A stretch of 64,000 nucleotides of DNA, taken from positions 41,298 through 105,297 of the forward strand of contig CAJUTC010000007.1 of assembly GCA_910589195.1 (NCBI GenBank). The letters run 5' to 3'. This DNA is from an uncultured Lachnospiraceae bacterium (GTDB lineage: Bacteria; Bacillota; Clostridia; Lachnospirales; Lachnospiraceae). Position numbers and translations under genes: made by a program. The notes beneath the pieces were generated by a model, which saw nothing but the letters and a program-made list of their open reading frames with translations, searched no databases and had not been told where the DNA came from. Position 1 is the first letter of the stretch. Every line of letters begins with the position of its first letter. Positions 54,598 to 62,215 of the stretch are shown here, one piece after another.

Positions 54598-54963
54598 ATG
54601 GAAAAAAGAGAATTAATCTGCATAGGCTGTCCTCTGGGCTGTCCGGTGACAGTATCCATGGAAGCCGGTGAAGTGGTATCGGTAGAGGGGAATACTTGCA
54701 AGCGGGGTGACGACTACGCCAGAAAAGAGGTAACTAATCCAACCAGGATTGTTACCAGCACGGTTATGGTGGAAGGAGGCGCAGACGTGACGGTTTCGGT
54801 GAAAACACGTTCTGACATCCCAAAAGGAAAGATTTTTGATAGTGTGAAAGCGTTAAAGGGAGTTACCGTAAAGGCTCCAGTTAAAATCGGCGATGTGATT
54901 GTAGAAAACGTAGCGGAAACCGGGGTAGACATGATTGCGACAGCAAATGTAGCAAAAGCATGA
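54598..54963 (+). CDS. DUF1667 protein
   Basis: 121 residues with four N-terminal cysteines, CIGCPLGC and later NTCKRG, likely to bind an Fe-S cluster or metal. It is the third member of the GlpA-oxidoreductase-DUF1667 set, starting 3 bp after the previous stop with GAGGAGG in its tail. The family has no firmly established role; I infer electron transfer from glycerol-3-phosphate oxidation. Confidence 0.85.
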   Translation: MEKRELICIGCPLGCPVTVSMEAGEVVSVEGNTCKRGDDYARKEVTNPTRIVTSTVMVEGGADVTVSVKTRSDIPKGKIFDSVKALKGVTVKAPVKIGDVIVENVAETGVDMIATANVAKA

Positions 54964-55006
54964 GGAATTGCTGCATCTTTGCGATTGAAAAGGAATAAAA
55001 AGGCCA

Positions 55007-55035
55007 TTGACAGGCGGATCCCAACGAGTTAGCAT
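55007..55035 (+). promoter_or_regulatory. Internal promoter before the repeat protein and dhaKLM
   Basis: TTGACA (55007-55012), a 17-nt spacer and TAGCAT (55030-55035), 53 nt before ATG 55088. It may allow the repeat protein and dha genes to be expressed apart from glp genes. Confidence 0.6.
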
Positions 55036-55087
55036 AATAAGTGTAAGAAGGTTACCAGCGGTATTTTTGCACAGAATGGAGAAAAAT

Positions 55088-55288
55088 ATGGAAAAGAAGA
55101 AAGCAGCCGGATGGGCAAATTTAAACGGAATCAGCGATGATGAGAAAACCTGCGGTTTAAATGATATGAACTGCTTAGGGGATGAAGATGATATAAGCTG
55201 TGGTTTAAATGACATGAACTGTTTAAGCGGCAATGAGGACAGTACCTGCGGCTTAAATGATATGAATTGTCTTGGAGAAGAGAAATAA
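55088..55288 (+). CDS. Small protein with three CGLNDMNCL repeats
   Basis: 66 residues, family not recognised. A basic start (MEKKKAAGWANLNG) leads to three units of 16-residue period starting at C22, C38 and C54. Each unit is CGLNDMNCL with a conserved S or T before the first cysteine in all three (T, S, T), joined by acidic linkers. Every base difference among the three CGLNDMNCL coding blocks is synonymous, which argues for selection on the peptide. GGAG at 55078-55081 supports ATG 55088; ATG 55076 is in frame. No signal peptide is seen and no RiPP maturase gene is nearby. It could bind metal, form disulfides or be a modified peptide; all three are guesses. Confidence 0.72.
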   Translation: MEKKKAAGWANLNGISDDEKTCGLNDMNCLGDEDDISCGLNDMNCLSGNEDSTCGLNDMNCLGEEK

Positions 55289-55359
55289 ACGCCAAAGGGG
55301 GTTGTTTCCAGAACGGTAAAAGGAGCTGAAGGAAATTTTAAAAAGAGGGAGGTTTCAGG

Positions 55360-56349
55360 ATGAAGAAATTTATCAATGGGGTTGACCAGGTGGAGAACCA
55401 GATGATTCAAGGGATGGTAAAGGCTTATCCAAAACATCTTAGGAAGCTGGATTGTGGGAATGTAGTTGTGAGGGCCAAGAAAAAGGAAGGGAAAGTAGCT
55501 CTTATCAGCGGCGGCGGAAGCGGACATGAGCCAGCTCACGGCGGCTATGTAGGGGAAGGCATGCTGGATGCGGCGGTTGCTGGCCCTGTATTTACCTCTC
55601 CTACCCCAGATCAGATTTTAGAGGGAATCAAAGCGGTTGCCACCGATCAGGGGGTATTGATGGTTATCAAAAATTATACGGGAGATGTGATGAACTTTGA
55701 GATGGCAGCCGAAATGGCCCAGATGGAAGGGATCCAGGTAAAGCAGGTAGTGGTAAACGACGACGTGGCTGTGGACGGAAGCCTTTACACCGTAGGCCGC
55801 AGAGGAGTGGCAGGAACCGTATTTGTCCATAAGATTGCGGGTGCCCTGGCGGAAAGAGGCGCTTCCTTAGATGAGGTGCAGGCTGTGGCACAGAAAGTAA
55901 TTGATCATGTGCGGACAATGGGCGCCGCCATTGCCCCTTGTACCGTTCCAGCGGCAGGTAAGCCCGGCTTTGAGCTGGCAGAAGATGAGATGGAAGTGGG
56001 AATCGGAATCCACGGTGAGCCAGGCACCCACAAGGAGGCCATGAAAACGGCGGATGAGATTACAGATCTGCTTTTGGACAAGATTTTGGCAGATCTGGAT
56101 TATTCCGGAAGCCAGGTGGCAGTCATGGTAAACAGCTCTGGCGCAACCCCGTTAATGGAACTGTTTATTATCAATAACCGTGTGGCAGATGTGTTAAAGG
56201 AAAAAGGGATTTCGGTATACCGCACATTTGTTGGGGAATATATGACCTCAATTGAAATGGAAGGATTTTCTATTTCTCTGCTGAAACTGGACGATGAGAT
56301 GAAGGGCCTGTTAGAAGAAAAAGCAGATACCCCGGCGTGGAAGGAGTAA
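55360..56349 (+). CDS. dhaK: Dihydroxyacetone kinase subunit DhaK
   Basis: 329-residue subunit that binds dihydroxyacetone covalently through a histidine. GIHGEPG places H218 at the same number as the E. coli catalytic histidine. ALISGGGSGHEPAHGGYVGEGMLDAA is the substrate loop. It acts with DhaL and DhaM, encoded next, in PEP-dependent phosphorylation. AAAGAGGGAGG precedes ATG 55360. Confidence 0.96.
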   Translation: MKKFINGVDQVENQMIQGMVKAYPKHLRKLDCGNVVVRAKKKEGKVALISGGGSGHEPAHGGYVGEGMLDAAVAGPVFTSPTPDQILEGIKAVATDQGVLMVIKNYTGDVMNFEMAAEMAQMEGIQVKQVVVNDDVAVDGSLYTVGRRGVAGTVFVHKIAGALAERGASLDEVQAVAQKVIDHVRTMGAAIAPCTVPAAGKPGFELAEDEMEVGIGIHGEPGTHKEAMKTADEITDLLLDKILADLDYSGSQVAVMVNSSGATPLMELFIINNRVADVLKEKGISVYRTFVGEYMTSIEMEGFSISLLKLDDEMKGLLEEKADTPAWKE

Positions 56350-56457
56350 TATTGGCGACTTTGCGTTTTGCCCGGCGGCTTGTTCTGGCAGGAATCAGGC
56401 AAGCCGTTTGCGGTCTGGGATTTGGCAAAAAGAAGCAGGCAGAGGAGAGAGCAGAAG

Positions 56458-57081
56458 ATGGCAGATAGTAAAAAGGTAATCTCTGTGTTACAGAAAATCG
56501 GAGAAAAAATCGAAGAGCAAAAAGAATATTTGACAGAGCTGGATCAGCCGATCGGCGACAGCGATCATGGAATCAATTTGGCCCGTGGATTTCAGGAAGT
56601 GGACAAAAAGCTTCCTGTCTTAAACGATCAGGATATGGGAACCATTTTAAAGACGGTAGGGATGACCCTGGTATCTACAGTAGGCGGAGCGTCCGGTCCT
56701 CTGTACGGCTCCGCCTTTATGAAAATGGGCATGGCGCTAGCAGGAAAAACAGAGATTGGCACAGATGATTTTTTAAATAGTATGGATGCGGCAGTAGAAG
56801 CTGTAAAACAGCGTGGAAAGTCTGCGGTAGAAGAAGCAACCATGCTGGATGCAATGGTTCCTGCCCTGGCTGCTATGAAAAAGGCAGCGGCAGAAGGAAT
56901 GGATGGGAAGGCGGTGCTTCAGGCTGGCTGTCAGGCAGCCTGGGCCGGGGCAGAGCATACCAAAGAGCTGGTGGCTACAAAAGGGCGTGCCAGCTATGTG
57001 GGAGAGCGAGGGCTAGGGCACCAGGATCCAGGCGCGACTTCCTTTTCGTTTATGCTTGACGTGGTAAAGGAGTGTTTGTGA
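56458..57081 (+). CDS. dhaL: Dihydroxyacetone kinase subunit DhaL
   Basis: 207-residue ADP-binding subunit. The magnesium ligands are the aspartates of DQPIGDSDHGINLARG; GGASGPLYGSAFM and the end YVGERGLGHQDPGATSF close the nucleotide site. The frame is open from 56368 but AGGAG at 56443-56447 favours ATG 56458. It overlaps dhaM by one base (TGATG). Confidence 0.95.
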   Translation: MADSKKVISVLQKIGEKIEEQKEYLTELDQPIGDSDHGINLARGFQEVDKKLPVLNDQDMGTILKTVGMTLVSTVGGASGPLYGSAFMKMGMALAGKTEIGTDDFLNSMDAAVEAVKQRGKSAVEEATMLDAMVPALAAMKKAAAEGMDGKAVLQAGCQAAWAGAEHTKELVATKGRASYVGERGLGHQDPGATSFSFMLDVVKECL

Positions 57082-57464
57082 TGGTAGGCCTGGTAATTGT
57101 GTCCCACAGCGAAAATCTTGCGAAAAGCGTGATAGAACTGACTTCCATGATGGCAAAGGACGCCAAGATCGCTCCAGCGGGAGGTCTGGAGGACGGCAGC
57201 TTTGGAACCAGCTTTGAGCGGATTCAAACTGCCATTGAACAGGTTTACTCAGACGATGGCGTAATTGTGCTGATGGATCTGGGAAGCGCGGTAATGACCA
57301 CAGAAATGGTGCTGGAAATGATGGAGGATAGGAAAATCGCCATGGCCGACTGTCCCTTGGTAGAAGGGGCGGTAGTTGCTTCCGTTAATGCCGCGGGCGG
57401 CATGAAATTTGAAGAGATTTTAAGCGCGTTAGAAAGAGTCCGGGATATGAGAAAGCTTTCGTAG
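57081..57464 (+). CDS. dhaM: Dihydroxyacetone kinase phosphotransfer subunit DhaM (single domain)
   Basis: 127 residues with only the mannose-EIIA-like domain. LVIVSHSENLAKS gives H9, the phosphoryl-accepting histidine of the family; VLMDLGSAVMTTEMVLEM is the core. E. coli DhaM also has HPr-like and EI-like domains, missing here, so this subunit must take phosphate from the cell's general HPr. ATG 57081 overlaps the dhaL stop and has AAGGAG 9 nt upstream; GTG 57072 is less likely. Confidence 0.94.
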   Translation: MVGLVIVSHSENLAKSVIELTSMMAKDAKIAPAGGLEDGSFGTSFERIQTAIEQVYSDDGVIVLMDLGSAVMTTEMVLEMMEDRKIAMADCPLVEGAVVASVNAAGGMKFEEILSALERVRDMRKLS

Positions 57465-57491
57465 CCATTTCTTCCAAAAGCTTCCTTGCAG

Positions 57492-57536
57492 AAACCCCAT
57501 GGTTCCATCAGCCATTTGGAACCATGGGGTTTTTTT
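57492..57536. terminator. Strong terminator after dhaM
   Basis: A perfect 15-bp stem (57492-57506 with 57518-57532) is followed by T residues on the plus strand and A residues before it, so it can also stop transcription of the minus-strand PTS gene coming the other way. Confidence 0.9.
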
Positions 57537-57633
57537 ACAAGGCAGCTTTTTCTGATTTTTTAAATCTGGCAATCAATTCCCGGCAGGAAGGAAAGGGATT
57601 CTAAATCCCTATCCTGCGATTCTTGTAACATTT

Positions 57634-58656
57634 CTACAAATCTAACTTTAAATCCCTGGGCTTAATCCATCCGATTTTCCGCATTCCTTCCCCGATGATC
57701 CAGGTCAACACTGCCGGGAGCAGGAAGCAGACAAGAAGGATGCCAAGCCACATGCTGCTTCCGCCTCCCATGCTGGTATATATGCCGATTGGGCCTACTA
57801 GGCCGCAGGTTCCCATACCGGAAGCTGTGTGGATACAGGTTATACCAAATACTACGGTGGCGATTGGCCCGGTTATCATGGAGGCTAAGGTTGGCGCAAT
57901 CCAGATTTTTGGATTTTTTACAATATTCCCCATTTGAAGCATAGAGGTGCCCAGACCTTGGGCCAAAAGGCCTCCTACTCCGTTTTCACGGAAGGAGAGG
58001 ACGGCAAACCCTACCATTTGGGCGCAGCATCCGGCCACCGCCGCTCCGCCTGCCAGGCCGTCCAGGGTCAGGGCAATGCAGATGGCGGCGCTGGATATGG
58101 GAAGGGTTAAGGCGATGCCGATTAAGGCGGAAACCAGGATGCCCATAAAGAACGGCTGCATTTCGGTAGCGGTTTTTACCATCATGCCGAAGGCATCCAT
58201 AAATTTCGCTATGCCTGGCCCCGCAAATTGGGCAACCAGCACGCCGGAAATAATAGTAAGGCCTGGGGTAACTAAAATATCTACCCTGGTTTCTTTTGAT
58301 ACGATTTTTCCAAGTTCTGTGGCAATGATGGTGGAAACTAAGGCGCCTACTGGGCCGCCTAAGGCATTGCCGGCGATTCCGACGGTTGCCGCGGAAAACA
58401 GCACCAATTGAGGGGCTTTTAAGGCATAGGCAATGGCCACCCCCAGCGCCGCCCCGGTGGCGCTTTTTGCGTAGTCCGCAATTACCTGAAATAATTCAAT
58501 TCCTGATTTTTCGCCGATTGTGGCAAAGATCGTCCCGATTAACAAAGATGCAAACAAACCAAAAGCCATGGCACCTAATGCATCAATGAGATAGGTCTGG
58601 ACGGTGATATTCACATTCTTTTTCTTTAAGAATGCTTTCATTCCTGTCTGTTCCAT
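57634..58656 (-). CDS. PTS IIC-like transporter subunit (PTS_EIIC_2 type)
   Basis: 340-residue membrane protein with about nine helices, rich in glycine and alanine. ALGAMAFGLFASLLIGTIF, VGIAGNALGGPVGAL, RVDILVTPGLTIISG and CIHTASGMGTCGLVGPIGIYTSMGG fit this IIC family. No IIA or IIB domain or gene is adjacent, so the sugar and phosphate route are unknown; some relatives may transport without the PTS. The start is ATG 58654-58656, with AAAGGAG 8 nt upstream on the minus strand; the frame opens earlier without support. Confidence 0.8.
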   Translation of the reverse strand: MEQTGMKAFLKKKNVNITVQTYLIDALGAMAFGLFASLLIGTIFATIGEKSGIELFQVIADYAKSATGAALGVAIAYALKAPQLVLFSAATVGIAGNALGGPVGALVSTIIATELGKIVSKETRVDILVTPGLTIISGVLVAQFAGPGIAKFMDAFGMMVKTATEMQPFFMGILVSALIGIALTLPISSAAICIALTLDGLAGGAAVAGCCAQMVGFAVLSFRENGVGGLLAQGLGTSMLQMGNIVKNPKIWIAPTLASMITGPIATVVFGITCIHTASGMGTCGLVGPIGIYTSMGGGSSMWLGILLVCFLLPAVLTWIIGEGMRKIGWIKPRDLKLDL

Positions 58657-58705
58657 ATAATGGTCTCCTTTATGTATTTGTGCACACATTTGACATTGGC
58701 TGTTT

Positions 58706-58722
58706 GTCAAAGCAGTTTTGAC
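58706..58722. promoter_or_regulatory. Operator-like inverted repeat before the PTS IIC-like gene
   Basis: GTCAAA (58706-58711), 5 nt, TTTGAC (58717-58722), with a further TTTGAC half-site at 58689-58694. It lies just downstream of the gene's -10 box, a place for a repressor. No regulator gene is adjacent on that side. Confidence 0.5.
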
Positions 58723-58725
58723 CGT

Positions 58726-58754
58726 ATTTTATCAGGTGAAAAGGAAATTGGCAA
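58726..58754 (-). promoter_or_regulatory. Promoter of the PTS IIC-like gene
   Basis: Minus strand: TTGCCA (58749-58754), 17 nt, TAAAAT (58726-58731), about 70 nt before the start codon. Confidence 0.65.
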
Positions 58755-58830
58755 GAGTTTTTTGAAAAATAGCAGAATATTGATAAAAAAATAACAAATT
58801 AGAGGGGAGAAAAAGAGAAAACAGGATTGC

Positions 58831-58897
58831 TCCCAGTAACCCCCATTTATTCATGGCGGCGCCTTAGCGGGGCATGAATAAATGGGGGTTACTGGGA
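58831..58897. repeat. Perfect 25-bp inverted repeat
   Basis: 58831-58855 and 58873-58897 are exact reverse complements, separated by 17 nt rich in GC. It starts 13 nt after the thrH stop and may act as its terminator, although no T-run follows directly. No flanking target duplication is visible. Confidence 0.85.
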
Positions 58898-58909
58898 ATT
58901 CTCCAAAAC

Positions 58910-59512
58910 TTAATCCATAGCCTTTTTTATTGCCGCCATAAGCTCTGGGAAGGTTTCATAAGCCGGAAGTTTTGGGTGGGCAGCTTTGATTGCTTCTGTA
59001 CTGCGGAATAAAAATCCTGCCTTGCTAGCTTGAATCATGCCTAAATCATTGTAGCTGTCGCCGCTTGCTATAGTTTCATAGCCGATGGACTGAAGCGCTT
59101 TTACTGTGGTCAGCTTGGAATTTTCAATGCGCATGTTAAAACCGGTAATTTCCCCGTCTTCTGCCACTTCCAGGGAATTGCAGAAAATGGTGGGCCAGCC
59201 AAGTTTTTTCATCAGAGGCGCAGCAAACTGGGTAAAGGTGTCGCTGATAATGATTACCTGGGTGAAAGAGCGCAGTTCATCTAAAAATTCCTTGGCTCCG
59301 GGAAGTGGATCAATGGAAGCAATGGTTTCCTGAATTTCCTTTAACCCAAGATGGTGTTCCTTTAAAATTCCAAGACGCCATTTCATTAATTTTTCGTAAT
59401 CCGGTTCGTCCCTGGTGGTTCGTTTCAGTTCCGGAATATTGCTGGCCTGCGCAAAGGCAATCCAAATTTCCGGAACCAGTACGCCTTCTAAATCAAGACA
59501 TGTTATGTACAT
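58910..59512 (-). CDS. thrH: ThrH-type phosphoserine phosphatase / homoserine phosphotransferase
   Basis: 200-residue HAD-family enzyme. CLDLEGVLVPEIWI holds the nucleophile (D7 region) with the LEGVL variant typical of ThrH; IISDTF is motif II and ASGDSYNDLGMI motif III. In Pseudomonas ThrH removes phosphate from phosphoserine or moves it to homoserine. With serC and serA in the window and no classical serB seen, it could complete serine synthesis. Minus-strand GGAGGAAG upstream of ATG 59510-59512 fixes the start over the longer frame to 59530. Confidence 0.88.
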   Translation of the reverse strand: MYITCLDLEGVLVPEIWIAFAQASNIPELKRTTRDEPDYEKLMKWRLGILKEHHLGLKEIQETIASIDPLPGAKEFLDELRSFTQVIIISDTFTQFAAPLMKKLGWPTIFCNSLEVAEDGEITGFNMRIENSKLTTVKALQSIGYETIASGDSYNDLGMIQASKAGFLFRSTEAIKAAHPKLPAYETFPELMAAIKKAMD

Positions 59513-59594
59513 AATACTTCCTCCATTCATAAAGATAAAAATAATGATAACTTCCTCTCTCGGGAGGCCTAGCCTTTTGGTTCGTGAAAATGCC

Positions 59595-59695
59595 CCCTGT
59601 CCACAGCCGCCAGGCTACAGATAAGGGATACGTTTCCTTATTATACCCTGCCCACAGCCGCCAGGCTGCGGATAAGGATACGTTTCCTTATTATA
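59595..59695. repeat. Tandem 50-bp hairpin repeat upstream of thrH
   Basis: Two adjacent copies, 59595-59645 (51 bp) and 59646-59695 (50 bp), differ at only a few positions. On the minus strand each carries a hairpin ATAAGGA/TCCTTAT and a second one AGCC/GGCT that is longer in copy 2. Each unit begins with TATAAT on that strand; the one at 59690-59695 has TTTTCA 17 nt upstream (59713-59718) and could be the thrH promoter. The rest of 59513-59848 shows no gene. Confidence 0.75.
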
Positions 59696-59848
59696 TCATA
59701 AAATCCGATTTATGAAAATGGTTTGTTTTGTAATGTGCGGGATCGGAAATGTATGGGAACAAAAACGCGTAGGAACGCATTTACAGCTTATTACGTTTCA
59801 TGCCACGTCCTTTCCAATCGGATCTCTTGACCAACCTATGAAAGGCAA

Positions 59849-60709
59849 CTAAGGTTTCGAGTGGGGAACTTGATTCCGATTCCGCCATTCTCTTGGGGAA
59901 ACCTGGTATACATGTTTAAATGCCCTGGAAAAGTGCAGCGGGTTGTTGTAGCCCACAGCGGCGCTGATGCTTCCTATGGAAAGCTGCGTCAGTTTCAGAA
60001 GCTCGGCAGCTTTCGTCATGCGGTAATTCAGGAGAAATTCCTGAGTGGTTATTCCAAGAGCTTCTTTGAAAATCTTTCCGAAATAGCTGCGGTTTAAGCC
60101 GCACACTTCCGCAATATCTTCGACTGAAATATCATTTTGAAAATTCTGTTCAATAAATGCCAGAGCCTCATGGATATAGAAATCTCTTAACTTTCCGCCT
60201 TTTGAGAGCTTTGCGGGGGAAACGGAGCGGATCAGGGCATCCAGAAATAGGTATAAATGGCCAATCAGGTGAAGAGCTGGCTTTTCCTTGGTCTTAGCAA
60301 TGTAAAGCATTTCGTTCATCATAATTTCCCGTAGATCGTGAAAATGGGCCCGATAGATAGGGGAATCCGGGGAGAGGCCAGTGATTCGGATTGCCTCTTT
60401 TGCCCGAAGTCCGTCAAATTCCACCCAGGTATATTCCCAGGGAAGTTCTTTGTCAGCAATATAAGTATTAATCTGGCTGGGAAAGATCATAAATCCCTGA
60501 CCGCTTTTTACAGAATATACATGAGTTTGCCCGGAGGAATCATCCGCCATCAGGGTTCCAGTGCCAGAAATTACGTAATGGAACAGAAAATGATTCCGGG
60601 TGGCAGGGCCGTAGGAATGTGCAGGATTACACCTCTCCCAACCGTATTGATACAGGCTAAGATCCACAAAATTTTCGTTTGGAAATACCGAAAATAGTAA
60701 ATTTTCCAT
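59849..60709 (-). CDS. AraC-family transcriptional regulator
   Basis: 286 residues: an N-terminal cupin-like sensing domain (about 20-150, including NHFLFHYVISGTGTL) and a C-terminal double helix-turn-helix (about 185-280) with VEDIAEVCGLNRSYFGKIFKEALG and IGSISAAVGYNNPLHFSRAFKHVYQVSPREWR. It is divergent from the sugar transporter at 60908, which it most likely controls in response to a sugar. A strong AAGGAGG precedes its ATG (60707-60709). Confidence 0.92.
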   Translation of the reverse strand: MENLLFSVFPNENFVDLSLYQYGWERCNPAHSYGPATRNHFLFHYVISGTGTLMADDSSGQTHVYSVKSGQGFMIFPSQINTYIADKELPWEYTWVEFDGLRAKEAIRITGLSPDSPIYRAHFHDLREIMMNEMLYIAKTKEKPALHLIGHLYLFLDALIRSVSPAKLSKGGKLRDFYIHEALAFIEQNFQNDISVEDIAEVCGLNRSYFGKIFKEALGITTQEFLLNYRMTKAAELLKLTQLSIGSISAAVGYNNPLHFSRAFKHVYQVSPREWRNRNQVPHSKP

Positions 60710-60750
60710 AAAAATTCACCTCCTTGCTTTTTTAGTATACCTTAAAAGAT

Positions 60751-60843
60751 ATCAAAATGCTAGATAACTTATAAAAAATGCACAAAAAATAGCATAATGG
60801 TATAAAAATAAAAAAATTAAGCTATTTAAAGACGCATTTTGAT
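60751..60843. promoter_or_regulatory. Pair of inverted operator candidates between the AraC gene and the ABC operon
   Basis: ATCAAAATGC (60751-60760) and its exact reverse complement GCATTTTGAT (60834-60843) are 73 nt apart in an AT-rich region. The second touches the -10 region of the transporter promoter, the first lies near the AraC gene's -10-like TATACT (60734-60739). Confidence 0.55.
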
Positions 60844-60853
60844 ATGTTATAAT
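60825..60853 (+). promoter_or_regulatory. Promoter of the ABC sugar transporter operon
   Basis: Extended -10 TGTTATAAT (60845-60853) with a weak TTTAAA (60825-60830) 17 nt upstream. The weak -35 fits an activator-dependent promoter. Confidence 0.7.
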
Positions 60854-60907
60854 AGCTGCACGAAAGGAAAACGGGTATGTTTCCAATGAGAAAGGAGTAA
60901 AAAAGGG

Positions 60908-62191
60908 ATGAAAAGTAAAAAAACAATGTTAAACCTTTTTCTCGCAGGCATAATGCCGGCAGGGGCCCTGCTAACCGGATGTGGAGCAGGGGCAGACAAC
61001 AGCGGAAAAATCGAGATCGAGCTGGTACAGTATAAGCCGGAAGCAGTAGCCGTATTTGAGAAGTTGGAAGAGGAGTTTAACCAGACCCACGACAACATCC
61101 ATCTAACCATCGAATCACCCAACGATGCCACCACCATTTTAAAAACCAGGTTTATCCGGGAGGATTATCCGGATATTATTGGAATCGGCGGCGACATTAA
61201 TTTCTCCTACTTTATTGATTCGAATATTTTGGCGGATGTGTCAGACTATCCGGGACTTGCTTCCATTAAGCCTGCTTATGTTGAGATTCTGGAGGGTCTG
61301 GAATTCGTTCCCACAGAAGGAACCTATGGCGTTCCCTATGTAGCGAACGCGGCCGGCGTGTTGTACAACCGGGCTATGTTCCAGGAACACGGATGGGAAA
61401 TCCCCACCACTTGGGATGAATTTATTTCCTTATGTGAAGAGATACAGGCAGCAGGGATTCAACCTTTGTACTTTGGCTTTAAAGATACCTGGACCTGTCT
61501 GGCGCCATGGAATGCCCTGGCGGTAGATTTAGCTCCAGCAGATGTATGTAAGCAGGTAAACAGAGGTGAAACAAACTTTACCACAGAATATCGTGAGATT
61601 GCTGAGAAGATGCTGCAGCTTTTACAGTATGGAGAAGACGGGCCGTTTGCTTACGGCTATAACGATGCGTGTACCGCATTCGCCAATGGGGAATCGGCCA
61701 TGTTTACCATCGGAAGTTACGCGGTGTCTCAGATTAAGTCGGTTAACCCTGATATGGATATAGACTCCTTCGTAATGCCGGGCAATGACAACGCAGATGG
61801 CAATGTGCTCAACTCCGGCGTGGATTTACAGTTCTGCGTGATGGAAGCCTGTGAAAATAAGGAGGCTGCATACGAAGTTCTGGATTTCCTCCTGTCCCAT
61901 GAAAGCGTTCAGTTTTATTTAGACGATCAGAACGCGGTTCCTTGTAAGGATGAGGAATTTGAACTGGCATCTATGCTGGACGGCATGAAAGAATACATTA
62001 CCGCCGGAAAAATGTCGGATTACCAGGATCACTACTATCCTTCCGAGATGGCAGTGGACGCTCAGATCCAGACATACCTGATTAACCAGGATGTGGACGC
62101 GTTCCTGGCAAAGTTTGACAAGGACTGGATGCGCTATAACCGTGATATTATCCGCATGGTGGAAAAATATCAGGCACAGAACGGGAATTAA
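60908..62191 (+). CDS. ABC transporter sugar-binding lipoprotein
   Basis: 427-residue extracellular solute-binding protein of family 1. The signal peptide ends with the lipobox LTGC (cysteine near residue 25). TYGVPYVANAAGVLYNRAMFQEHGWEIPTTWDEFI is the typical carbohydrate-binding stretch, followed by AFANGESAMFTIGSYAV. It delivers a sugar or oligosaccharide to the two permeases encoded next. The substrate cannot be read from sequence. Confidence 0.92.
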   Translation: MKSKKTMLNLFLAGIMPAGALLTGCGAGADNSGKIEIELVQYKPEAVAVFEKLEEEFNQTHDNIHLTIESPNDATTILKTRFIREDYPDIIGIGGDINFSYFIDSNILADVSDYPGLASIKPAYVEILEGLEFVPTEGTYGVPYVANAAGVLYNRAMFQEHGWEIPTTWDEFISLCEEIQAAGIQPLYFGFKDTWTCLAPWNALAVDLAPADVCKQVNRGETNFTTEYREIAEKMLQLLQYGEDGPFAYGYNDACTAFANGESAMFTIGSYAVSQIKSVNPDMDIDSFVMPGNDNADGNVLNSGVDLQFCVMEACENKEAAYEVLDFLLSHESVQFYLDDQNAVPCKDEEFELASMLDGMKEYITAGKMSDYQDHYYPSEMAVDAQIQTYLINQDVDAFLAKFDKDWMRYNRDIIRMVEKYQAQNGN

Positions 62192-62215
62192 TTAAGGGGA
62201 AAGGAGAAAACAAAG

